This document shows, piece by piece, positions 28,356 to 36,810 of a DNA stretch of 64,000 bases (its first letter is position 1; the number at the start of each line of letters is the position of its first letter). The DNA lies in NCBI GenBank assembly GCA_025558095.1, contig JAIVFI010000028.1:1-64000 (forward strand), read 5' to 3'. Position numbers and translations under genes: made by a program. The notes beneath the pieces were generated by a model. It had not been told where the DNA came from. It did not search any database and worked only from the letters and a program-made list of their open reading frames with translations. This stretch comes from Hyaloraphidium curvatum. Lineage: Eukaryota; Monoblepharomycota; Hyaloraphidiomycetes; Hyaloraphidiales; Hyaloraphidiaceae.

Positions 28356-29798
28356 ATGCTCCGCCGCGCCTCCTTCTACGCGCCGTCCGGCGAGCTGCAG
28401 AGCGCGGCGCTGCTGATCCGCAACCTCGGCGCGGTCGCGGCGGAGGCCGACGGCGCGCCAAAGGCGGGCGAGCACGCGGCGCGGTGGCTCGCGGCCGTCG
28501 ACGCGGGCGCGCCGGAGAGGGCCGCCGCGTGGGTGCCGCCGGGGCCGCCTGACCCGGCAACGGTGGAGGACGAAGCGGAGAGCGAGGAGGACTTCTCAGA
28601 AGAGGATTCGGATGAGGAGGACTCGGACGAGGACAGCGAGGAGGACGAGTCGGGCTCGGAGTCGGACGCCTCCGAGTCGAGCAAGGCCTCGTCAAAATCG
28701 AGCAGCAGCAGCTCCAGCAAATCCGGCAAGTCCAGCGAGTCCAGCAGCTCCAGCAAGAAGGAGCAGGACGCCGAGGAGCAGGCCGCCGCCGCCGCCGCCG
28801 GCGCCGACTCGGGCTCCTTCTCGCCCGACGACCCGCTCGCCCGCATCCACCTGCGCGACGCCGAGCGCACCTTTGCCCACCCCGCCAACCGCGCCCGCCT
28901 CATCCGGCTGCTGCAGGTGCTGGCCGTCGAGATGGACCGCGAGTACCACCAGGCCCTGGCCGCCATCGTCGGCTTCCTCATGCTCTCCATCGACTCGGAC
29001 GCCGACGTCCTCCGCGCCGCGCGCCACCTCCTCAGCCCCTACTACGGCCTGCGCCCGGCTTTGCGCGCCGAATCCGTGCTGATGGCCGCCGACGGCTACG
29101 TCGCGCACTCCCTCCTCCCCGCGCGCTTCCCAGGCGTCGCGCAGCAGCTCGACCGCCACGGCGTGCTGCCCGAGACGTACTACCAGCGCCTCCGCATCGC
29201 CGCCGGCGTGGGGATGCTCCCCTTCCGGGCGCTGTTCCCGGCCATCGACGGGCTGTTTGCCCACGGGGAGCGGTGGCTGTTTGCCCTCACCCTGGCGGGG
29301 TTCGCCCACCTCAGGGGCAGGATCGAGGCCGCGCGGACGGCGAGCGAGGTGTTCACCGTGCTGCACTTGGACCCGGAGGTGTGGGGCGCCGACAAGGACG
29401 AGAAGAAGCGGGAGGGGTACCTGGAGATGTGCGCGGCGATGGTCGCCAACGCGCGCGCGCTGTGCGACGGCACCGAAGGCGAGCTGGAGGGGCTGCCCGC
29501 CGAGGACGCGGCGGCGCTGCGCGCCGCGTGGTCCGACCTCCTCGCGCTCGACCTGGACGCCGAGCGCGCGCGGCTGTACGATGCCAAGCTCAAGGCCAGG
29601 CTGGAGCGCAAGTGGCGGGACCAGATCCTGGACGCGCGGAGGGCGGCGCGGGAGGAGGAGAAGAAGAGGGCGCGGAAGGAGGCCAAGAAAGAGGCCAAGA
29701 AGGCGGCCAAGAAGGCGGCCGAGGGGGGGAAGAAGGATGGGGATGGGGACGACGGGGCGGACGAGCTGGGGGACAAGATGGCGGGGCTCAAGGTGTGA
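28356..29798 (+). CDS. Divergent TBC (Rab-GAP-like) domain protein
   Basis: Single exon, 480 residues. After an alanine-rich N-terminus there is a strongly acidic, serine-rich spacer (residues ~72-145) and then a helical domain (~165-320). That domain contains EYHQALAAIVGFLMLSI, which resembles the TBC motif around Tyr-x-Gln-Gly-Met. Next come an FPGVAQQLDRHGVLP segment and LPFRALFPAIDGLFAHG, which resemble TBC blocks near the domain end. The catalytic Arg (IxxDxxR) and Gln (YxQ) fingers are not clear, so GAP activity is doubtful. The C-terminal ~75 residues are a charged Lys/Glu/Ala coiled coil. TBC proteins switch off Rab GTPases in membrane traffic; here that role is inference from weak similarity. 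Confidence 0.6.
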   Translation: MLRRASFYAPSGELQSAALLIRNLGAVAAEADGAPKAGEHAARWLAAVDAGAPERAAAWVPPGPPDPATVEDEAESEEDFSEEDSDEEDSDEDSEEDESGSESDASESSKASSKSSSSSSSKSGKSSESSSSSKKEQDAEEQAAAAAAGADSGSFSPDDPLARIHLRDAERTFAHPANRARLIRLLQVLAVEMDREYHQALAAIVGFLMLSIDSDADVLRAARHLLSPYYGLRPALRAESVLMAADGYVAHSLLPARFPGVAQQLDRHGVLPETYYQRLRIAAGVGMLPFRALFPAIDGLFAHGERWLFALTLAGFAHLRGRIEAARTASEVFTVLHLDPEVWGADKDEKKREGYLEMCAAMVANARALCDGTEGELEGLPAEDAAALRAAWSDLLALDLDAERARLYDAKLKARLERKWRDQILDARRAAREEEKKRARKEAKKEAKKAAKKAAEGGKKDGDGDDGADELGDKMAGLKV

Positions 29799-30521
29799 GG
29801 CTCCACGGGGGGCAACGGGCAACGTTGGGTCGAGGAGGACGCAGGGGGACACGCGAGTGATGACACCTATTCTGTAGATTAGCGGTAATGGGGAGCCGAT
29901 ATAGACCGGTTTGCAAACTGCTGGAGTCAAGAGCAACGGCTCGGGGTCCACTTCGACGACATACCGGGACGGCCAGGCCAAGCAGCGAAGGACCGGTTGG
30001 AAATCTGGGCATTCGTTGGATGCTGGCGGGCTAGCTGCGGTGCGCGGCCGCGACAGGTCGAGGGCGGCGTGCGCTTGGAGGGCCAGGCGCAGATACCACA
30101 ACCAGGGGCACAATCAGGCGGCTTTCCAACCCTTTGCAGAATACCCGACAGGGCTTCGCGGCCGAGGAGCTCGGGATAAGAGCTTCTGCACGGAGCTGTA
30201 GGTCTGCCTGCCGCATGGCGCGACATGGCGCCTGGATGGAGAGGGTCAGTTTGTGCCCAGGTCTGCGGCGGCTTGGGCAGCAACGGAAGAACTGCCATCC
30301 TGGCCGAGGTCAGTTAGAGGTAGGTGCCTATACAGGCGCCCAATGTCAGGCCCCTGTATCCCAGGCGGCATGCGATCGGCCAGTTGAGTCACCGGAGTTC
30401 GTTCGTCAGAGTGGCAAAGAGGCCCAGGCGGGCTGAAGCGGCGTCCCTTTTGCGTCCCAACCGCACCACACTCACAAAGCAACCAACTCGAACCCGAAGA
30501 CAACGCACCAAAGCCAGGACA
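29799..30521. other. Interval without a supported gene
   Basis: These 723 bases lie between the TBC-like gene and a small disordered-protein gene. No open frame shows family similarity, a signal peptide or coherent splice sites. The last ~100 bases before 30522 are A/C-rich (ACCGCACCACACTCACAAAG...), like a leader sequence. Confidence 0.4.
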
Positions 30522-31082
30522 ATGCCCGGAGCATCACCCGCGCACTCCGCCTTCGTGGTGCCGGACGGCTCGCCGGCGCAGGCGGGCGGCCGCACGCTCC
30601 TGTCGATGCTCTTCGCGGACCGCGCGCCGCCCCCTCCCCTGCCCTCCTCCGACCCCTCCGGCTCCCAGAACAGTATGATGATCGACCCCTCGGCGTGCGG
30701 GGACGACCCGACGCTCAGCCTGGCGTCGACCGCCGTCTCCAGCACCAGCACCGTGTCGCTCTCCACTCCCCAGCGGACGGCGTTCGGCCCGCTGGGGGAG
30801 TACGGCATGCGCAGTTTGCCGCGCGGGGCAAAGGCGCCGATGGTGCGCCGCCCGCCCGCCGAGGGCCCGGGGCCGACGAGGCGGCGCAGGGGCGCGGGGG
30901 TCGGGTTCGCCGTGGCGGTCGCCGGCGGCGGACCGTTTCCGGACCTGAAGACGTACTGGACTGCTGAGGGAGGGGACAGCAGGGATGGCAGAGCAATGGG
31001 GCAGATGGCGGACCGCGCGACGGGCGGGCAGAGAAAGGACGGGCGGCCGGCGTGGGAGGCCGTGGCCAAGGTGTACCTCTGA
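30522..31082 (+). CDS. Hypothetical disordered protein with a PDLKTYW motif
   Basis: Single exon, 186 residues, from an ATG in CAATGCC context. It is rich in Ser, Thr, Pro and Gly, with a RRPPAEGPGPTRRRRGAG basic stretch and then GGPFPDLKTYW. That last motif resembles MPDLRAFW and MPDLRRHW in the next two small genes on the same strand, so the three may be distant relatives. It lacks the SLEERMC motif and has a single Cys. No function can be given. Confidence 0.5.
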   Translation: MPGASPAHSAFVVPDGSPAQAGGRTLLSMLFADRAPPPPLPSSDPSGSQNSMMIDPSACGDDPTLSLASTAVSSTSTVSLSTPQRTAFGPLGEYGMRSLPRGAKAPMVRRPPAEGPGPTRRRRGAGVGFAVAVAGGGPFPDLKTYWTAEGGDSRDGRAMGQMADRATGGQRKDGRPAWEAVAKVYL

Positions 31083-31698
31083 AGCGGGCCGGCGGACCTA
31101 GACGTTAGTCGATGTGTCGCTGTACATAGCTAGGCAGACATCAAGCTCATAGGGCTCTGTTTGGGCCTTTTTCCAGCTCGTGGCCTTGTTCATGGGAGCC
31201 CGAAGGCGGTTCACAGGAAGCAGAGGAGGAACGGCCGGACTCCCTACCCGTCGTCCTATCCATCTGCAATCCAGCCGGACGGCAGCTCCCCTCTTCCCGC
31301 ATCCTTCCCCTGCCCGGAAGTTCCCGCCGCGGCGATTAGCCTCGGCAGGCCTGGCTAGCGGGCGGGCGGAGGCGGCAGCGGCGGTGACTCATTGCCGAGC
31401 CGCCCTGCCGACCTCCGACGCCGGCTCGCGCACAATCAGGAGCTCCGGCCCAAAACCAGCAACAAAAACCGCTTTTGGGGGGATTGGTGAGCGCTTTCCG
31501 TGCCGTGGGGGCATCCTATCGTGCATGGACGCCAATCGAGGACGCTTGGGATCGGCCGCCAATGGCCGGCGGCCTTGCATTATTTGGCTCGGGAAAACGG
31601 GTGGGGCAAAGCAGCGTCCCGGTTCCCCGGCGCATCCGTCACCAACCAACACTCCCTCCGCCCCACCGAGCAAAGCGAACGCCGTTCTGCCCGTTTAC
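31083..31698. other. Interval without a supported gene
   Basis: 616 bases between small genes of the same strand. The frames that cross it are low-complexity and end without similarity to anything. Its right end should hold the promoter of the gene at 31699. Confidence 0.35.
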
Positions 31699-32034
31699 AT
31701 GCCGCTTGGAGACTCTGGACAGACAGCCGACCCGCGCTCCGCCTCCGCCCCGGCGCAGCTCCCCTCCGGCGCCATCCGCCGCCCCCATGCGGACTCCCAG
31801 CCTCCGCCACCGCAACCCACCGCCCCATGGGAGCGCTGGAAACCTGCGCACGACCCTTTGCCCGGCGTGCGCAAGGACACCGCTGCTGCGGGGCCCGTCG
31901 TCGGAAGGTCTGGCAGCGGGTCGCTCGAGGAGCGCATGTGCGGGGAGTGCTTCACCTCCGGCGGGGCAATGCCGGACCTCAGAGCATTCTGGGGCCCGCA
32001 AGCGGGGTCCGCATGGAGGAGGGCGGTCAAGTGA
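31699..32034 (+). CDS. Small protein with C-terminal SLEERMC-x2-CF-MPDLR motif, copy 1
   Basis: Single exon of 111 residues from the ATG at 31699. The N-terminal ~75 residues are proline-rich and likely disordered. The C-terminus contains GSGSLEERMCGECFTSG, then AMPDLRAFWG and a basic tail. The same SGSLEERMC-x2-CFT-x5-MPDLR-x2-W block ends the protein at 32798-33163, while the rest of the two proteins differs. Conservation confined to this ~28-residue block suggests a functional binding motif with one CxxC pair. The frame is open upstream, so the start is uncertain. Confidence 0.6.
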   Translation: MPLGDSGQTADPRSASAPAQLPSGAIRRPHADSQPPPPQPTAPWERWKPAHDPLPGVRKDTAAAGPVVGRSGSGSLEERMCGECFTSGGAMPDLRAFWGPQAGSAWRRAVK

Positions 32035-32797
32035 ACCGGGCCGGGATCCGCGGTGACCTGTCGCCGGGATTCCGACGGACCCGCGGCGCTTCGCGCCACC
32101 TGTACACTGAACGAGGACAACGCGTCGGTCGCCATGTAGAAGAGCATCTCCCCTTGCGGTTGGGGGAATGCTTGGCGAAGCCCCTGTCAGCCCTCTTTGC
32201 GGACATGCACCGGGCAGGCGCTGGTGTTGGAGACGAAGGACTTGGCTCTCGAGATGCGGCAGGTCGGACCGGAGTCTGGTCCTACACCCGTCTTGGATCA
32301 CGGCCTTGCTGGAGATGGGCAGCCGCGCGAAGGGGCGCCAGACGGCGAACGGACCGTTTACAGAGCTGCTAGAGGCGGCTCTCCATGGAGAAGGACGCCC
32401 GATGTATAGAGTTACCGACGATATCAATGCATTCCGAGGCCCAGAGCTTGATCGTGTGTTCGGGCCCCACACCTGAAGGACTCGGATGGGCCAGTGGCAA
32501 AGCAGTGATCCGAGCTTGGCAGTGGGTGCTGCGATGAGTCAACGCCGCCTCGCCCGCCACCGGAGCAGGTTCAGCCCCGCCGCAGTCCGTGCGAAGTCCC
32601 GGCTGCCCACCACATCCTTTGAACGAATGGTCAGCCCATATATTCCGGCTGTGCATGGGGCCGCGCTGAGCCCCAGGATGGCCGCGCTGGGCTGCGGGAT
32701 CGGCCATCTATTTCGGAGCGGCTGGACGCTGCTCGGTCAGCGTCGGGCTCGGCGCCCGCCCGGAACCCAGGTTCCGAAACCACACGAAACACAGGAC
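32035..32797. other. Interval without a supported gene
   Basis: 763 bases between the two SLEERMC genes. No coding evidence. The sequence immediately before 32798 (CGAAACCACACGAAACACAGG) is A/C-rich like the leader before 30522. Confidence 0.35.
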
Positions 32798-33163
32798 ATG
32801 ACCCACAGTAACGACAAGAAAGCCGTCGCAGCCCTGGGCGCGCCGAACCGCGGAGACCGCACGTTCCAGCGCCCCACGCCGGGCCGCTCCCGTCCCGAAC
32901 CGCCGCGCGGGGCCGGTGGAACCGGGTTCCGGGACCTCCCGGAGCAATTCATGCAACTGGCACAGGGCCGGGAACCCGCGGCTCAGGCAGTGGAGAGCCA
33001 GGACGGCGGTCCTGGCCAGGCACCGGCCGGACTGCAGGCGCGGGCGGGCTCGGGCTCGCTCGAGGAGCGCATGTGCCAGTACTGCTTCACCAGAGCAACC
33101 GAGATGCCTGATTTGAGAAGACACTGGCCTGCAGATGCCACGAAGGGGACGTCGGTGGCCTGA
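32798..33163 (+). CDS. Small protein with C-terminal SLEERMC-x2-CF-MPDLR motif, copy 2
   Basis: Single exon, 121 residues, from the ATG at 32798. A hydrophilic Gly/Pro/Arg-rich first part has a short helical piece (DLPEQFMQLAQGREPA). It is followed by AGSGSLEERMCQYCFTR, TEMPDLRRHWP and a short tail. The last ~30 residues match the end of the protein at 31699 with conserved spacing of the two Cys, the Met-Pro-Asp-Leu-Arg and the Trp. No signal peptide, no membrane segment, no known family. The two genes are about 760 bases apart on one strand, which fits an old tandem duplication. Confidence 0.6.
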   Translation: MTHSNDKKAVAALGAPNRGDRTFQRPTPGRSRPEPPRGAGGTGFRDLPEQFMQLAQGREPAAQAVESQDGGPGQAPAGLQARAGSGSLEERMCQYCFTRATEMPDLRRHWPADATKGTSVA

Positions 33164-33730
33164 AGCGCCGGGACTACTGCAGCTGGCCGGGAAGAACTCC
33201 GGAGGACGGCGCCGTGGACTCCATGCCGGTTTGCCGCCCGCGGCGCCATCAGCCTAATGGGCGGGATGCTCATACAAAATCATCCTGATTCTGAAGCGCG
33301 AAGTCGATGGGGATGAGACGGACTCGCACCGCCGATCCTGGACGGCGCCCTCAACGGGGCCTCTACATAGTACTACTTTCGAGGATTGCGTTCCGCGCTG
33401 CGGAGCAACGTCGCTGGGAGAACACCAACAAAGAACGGTGCAAAGAAGATGCCGAAGAACAGATATAGCCGGGGCAAGACCTGGTGTATTTGGTCTCTGA
33501 AGCGTAGTACAACAGACGCTCGAGACCCTGCGCTCTGACCCGCTCTCTGTTCATCACCTGGCCCCAACATGCAATCCACCGCCTGTGACCGATTTCCGAC
33601 TCTATCGGAGATGACCATCGCACGTAGCATCCCGCAAACCAACTCCATTCCTGCTACCCCATCAAAAGCCACGCCGCATCGGGATCCAAGCTCGCCACCG
33701 CCCGGTCAAATCACTATCACACCCGCCCGG
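33164..33730. other. Interval without a supported gene
   Basis: 567 bases between the stop of the second SLEERMC gene and the convergent stop of the membrane-protein gene. GC is lower than the window average in the middle (around 33380-33620). No gene seen. Confidence 0.4.
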
Positions 33731-35800
33731 TCACCACTCGATCGGCTGGCATTCCAAAATGAGCAGCCCGTACCCCGCCACCGCCACCGGAAACAGGCAT
33801 ATGAACAGCGCCGCCGCCCACTCGACCGCCGCATCTAGCGTCCGCACCGGCAGGGTCCGCCGCTCGCCCCTCCTCCAGGCCGCCGCAAGCTCCTGCGCCG
33901 CCGAGCGCAGCGAGAGGATCTCCCACATGGCGGACAGCAGGCGCTCGGCGGGGGACCACGCCCGCCGCGGGCGGAAGTTGAGCGGGCGCTCCGCCGTGTC
34001 GTCGCCGTCCTTGCGCGCGTCGTTGCGCACCGAGGCTAGCCCGCGGAACGCCGAGCGGGAGCCTATCTCGGGCACCCGCGCGGAGAAGAGCACGGCTTCC
34101 CACCGCGACCACACGTGGCAGTCGTCGAAGCGACGCAAGACGCCCCCGCGAAGGATCCCGAGTAGCTGCGCGAGGGCCTCGGCGAGACCGAACGAGACTG
34201 GCGGCTCGGCAAATTCCTCCTCGGCGCGCAAATTGCCCGCCTCGGCCGCGTAAGCCGCGACCGCCCTCCTCGCCGCCGTGTCCGCATCCATGTACCGCGG
34301 GTCGGCGTCGTCCAGCTCGGCCTGCCTGCGGTCATGCAACGGCCCGGCGGCCAGGGATTCCCGGGGCACGTCGTACGTCGCGCAGAACCTCCCCGCATCA
34401 GACAATGCCGGACCGTCCAGCGCCGCGCGCACGAGCAGCTCCACTGCCCCCCCGCGCAGGAACCTCCTCCCGGGGTCGTACCACCCCTCCCCCGCGATCT
34501 CCTCGTCCAGGTGGTGCAGAAACTCGATGGCCAGGGCGTTGAGGACGAGCTCGATGGCCGACTGGGTGAGGAAGAGGACGAAGAGCATGGCGAGGAAGAG
34601 CGCGCACGGGTAGGCCGAGTTGAAGTAGCGGTCGAACTTGTAGCCCAGCCGCATGCCGGGCCCGTCGGCGCCGCGGGACCAGACGGTGCGGCGGAGGCTG
34701 TTGAGCCGGCTCTTTGCCGACGGCTCGTCGCCCAGGGTCTCGTAGACGGCGCCAAAGACGCTCGGGACCACTCGGGAGGCGTAGACGATCCACACCACGG
34801 CGTTCATGAATGCCACGTCCCAGGAGGTGGGGAGGCTGCAGAAGGTGTCCCAGGGTGTGCTGCCCTCGGCGGGCGGGGCGAAGCGGGGAGAGGACCGCGC
34901 GGCGAAGGAGACGAGGAGTACGGGGGCGCAGAGCTGCACGGCGGCCATCACGAGTGCGGTTGTCCAGCCCGTGCCGAGCACGCTGAGGTACTGGTAGCAC
35001 GAGAACTTGGTGTCGGAGAGGTCGATCGCGATGCCGAGGCGGCCGACGGTGTCCATGGAGGCAAAGGTGGTCAGGAGGTGCTCCTTGAGCGCACGCTGGG
35101 CCTGTTCGGGGCGCGAATCGTGCAGGGCTTTGAAGGCGGCGTTGCGCGGGTCGTCGAGCCACGAGTCGTACAGCTGCCCGGCAAAGCCGACGAAATCGAA
35201 CCGCTCGAAATCCAGCTCGTGGTCCTCCTTGAACCTGACCTTGGCTTCCGTCCGCAGCAGGGCGTACTGTTTCCAGACCCACGGCGCCATCCCGAACGCG
35301 CGCTTCAGCCCCTCCTCCGGCGCCCTGAGAAACGACTCCACGGCCACGAAGCCCGACGCGGTGCGGTAGCGCTGCTCCTGCTCCCATTCCGCCCGCGGGA
35401 GCACGTGCGCGATCGGTTCGAGATGCCACCTGCGAACAGTGCCAGCGTGGTGATCAATGGACCGTCCGCATGGCGCAGCGAACTGCACACACCGCATGTC
35501 GTCGTGCAGGCACTCGACCCAGCGTCCGGCGTCGTACTTTGGCGAGCCCGGGGGCCCGAGGGGCGCGTCGACGGACGCGTCGAGCAGCCCCGAATCAGGA
35601 CGGGCGGCGGGCGGCGGGAATTCCACGTCGACGAAGGCCTTGAGGATGTGATCGGGCACGTTGCCGGACGCGTCGACGGCGGCGAGGAGCTCCGACCAGC
35701 GCAGGGCGCGCGCCCCGCCCGTGGTCTCGCGCCGGGGAAGCAGCGGGTCGCGCTCGGCATCGCGGCTCGCGGAGGTCGTGCGTCTGAACAGCGATGGCAT
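33731..35800 (-). CDS. Large membrane protein of unknown function
   Basis: Single exon of 689 residues from the Met at 35800. Residues 1-270 are soluble and hydrophilic (it begins MPSLFRRTTSASRDAERDPL and includes RWVECLHDDMRCVQF). Hydrophobic segments lie near 276-300, 328-348 and 396-425, with a final one near 660-685. After the third segment is ALAIEFLHHLDEEIAGEGWYD, which reminds me of a motif (NALALEF-x-DLD) seen in poorly characterised membrane proteins of protists and algae. I cannot name the family. It is head-to-head with the methyltransferase gene, with 98 bases between start codons, so a shared promoter is likely. Confidence 0.6.
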   Translation of the reverse strand: MPSLFRRTTSASRDAERDPLLPRRETTGGARALRWSELLAAVDASGNVPDHILKAFVDVEFPPPAARPDSGLLDASVDAPLGPPGSPKYDAGRWVECLHDDMRCVQFAAPCGRSIDHHAGTVRRWHLEPIAHVLPRAEWEQEQRYRTASGFVAVESFLRAPEEGLKRAFGMAPWVWKQYALLRTEAKVRFKEDHELDFERFDFVGFAGQLYDSWLDDPRNAAFKALHDSRPEQAQRALKEHLLTTFASMDTVGRLGIAIDLSDTKFSCYQYLSVLGTGWTTALVMAAVQLCAPVLLVSFAARSSPRFAPPAEGSTPWDTFCSLPTSWDVAFMNAVVWIVYASRVVPSVFGAVYETLGDEPSAKSRLNSLRRTVWSRGADGPGMRLGYKFDRYFNSAYPCALFLAMLFVLFLTQSAIELVLNALAIEFLHHLDEEIAGEGWYDPGRRFLRGGAVELLVRAALDGPALSDAGRFCATYDVPRESLAAGPLHDRRQAELDDADPRYMDADTAARRAVAAYAAEAGNLRAEEEFAEPPVSFGLAEALAQLLGILRGGVLRRFDDCHVWSRWEAVLFSARVPEIGSRSAFRGLASVRNDARKDGDDTAERPLNFRPRRAWSPAERLLSAMWEILSLRSAAQELAAAWRRGERRTLPVRTLDAAVEWAAALFICLFPVAVAGYGLLILECQPIEW

Positions 35801-35898
35801 GTCTCCGGAGACAATCGGCGCCCTTCGCGGAGGAAGGCGGGCGGTGATCCAGGTCCAAACAACCCAAACAAACGAGACTCGATCTGCACTTGATCGAG

Positions 35899-36792
35899 AT
35901 GTCCGACGAGTCACAGGCGTCTCCCGCGTCCGACTCAAATTCTCCACCTCCGATGCACGTGCACCTTCCGCCGCCGGACCGTCTGCCCGCCGTCCTGCGC
36001 GGGACCGACCCCGACGCGTTCCTCCTAGAAGTGCGCACCGACACCGCCAAACTGAACGAAGCGGGCTCGCTGTGGCCCGTTACCTTGCTCGTTGCCGAAC
36101 ATTTTGCGCGCTGGGCCGCGTCGCTGGAGCCCGGGAAATCTGAAATGGTGTCGGTGCTGGAGCTCGGCGCGGGCACGGGCGCACTCGGTATCGCCGCCAC
36201 GCGCATCCTCTCTTCTCTAGGCCAATCCCCGCACGTGGTGATCACGGACCTGCCGCCCGTGCTGCCCCTCATCCACGGGAACATCGCCGCAAACCGTTCC
36301 CCAGCAACCTCCCTGCCCCTGCCCTGGGGCTCCGAACCGCACCTCGCCGACGCCCTCGCAGCCCTCCCGGCAGGCAAGACGACTTTCGACGCGTTGCTGT
36401 GCTGCGAGTGCCTGTACTGGGGCGGGTGGTCACTCCTCGCCGAGGACACGCGGGGACTTTTGCGGAGCACTCTCGACGCGGCGACGGCTGGGAGCGGCGG
36501 ACGGGGACGGCTGTTCCTGGGGTTCACTGTGAGGGATAGGGGGAGGGAGGTTGGATTTCTGTCGGATCTTGTGGGCCCGGCCGCCGCGCAGGCGCAGAAA
36601 GGGTACGGGATTGAGAGCTACCTTGACACGGAAACGCACGAAGTTATCGCTTTCGAAGGGGACGGCGAGGCAGCGCGGAGGTTCGTGGAGGGCAAGATGG
36701 AAGGAGACGTTGTTGTTCTGTGCCTGGTGCCGAAATGGCATTCTCAACGGGACGCCCAGACGAGTTCTTCGCCGGACGATCAACACAGCTGA
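35899..36792 (+). CDS. METTL21/EFM-type protein lysine methyltransferase
   Basis: Single exon, 297 residues. It has the family's SLWPVTLLVAEHFARW segment, then motif I VLELGAGTGALGI (SAM binding, ~86-98), VVITDLPPVLPLI (post I), and FDALLCCECLYW in place of the usual VLASDVVYW-type motif. The later RLFLGFTVRDRGREVGF is in the family position for strand 5. These seven-beta-strand enzymes methylate lysines on chaperones or elongation factors using S-adenosylmethionine in the cytosol or nucleus. The protein substrate cannot be told from sequence. The start was chosen as the first true ATG after the divergent promoter. Confidence 0.8.
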   Translation: MSDESQASPASDSNSPPPMHVHLPPPDRLPAVLRGTDPDAFLLEVRTDTAKLNEAGSLWPVTLLVAEHFARWAASLEPGKSEMVSVLELGAGTGALGIAATRILSSLGQSPHVVITDLPPVLPLIHGNIAANRSPATSLPLPWGSEPHLADALAALPAGKTTFDALLCCECLYWGGWSLLAEDTRGLLRSTLDAATAGSGGRGRLFLGFTVRDRGREVGFLSDLVGPAAAQAQKGYGIESYLDTETHEVIAFEGDGEAARRFVEGKMEGDVVVLCLVPKWHSQRDAQTSSSPDDQHS

Positions 36793-36810
36793 TACCCCAG
36801 CTCACTCAGC

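Noticed and set aside
34334-35893. 519-codon plus-strand frame opposite the 689-residue membrane protein
   Set aside because: Composition is shadow-like (Arg/Gly/Val/Glu), without hydrophobic pattern or similarity. The minus strand shows clear membrane helices.
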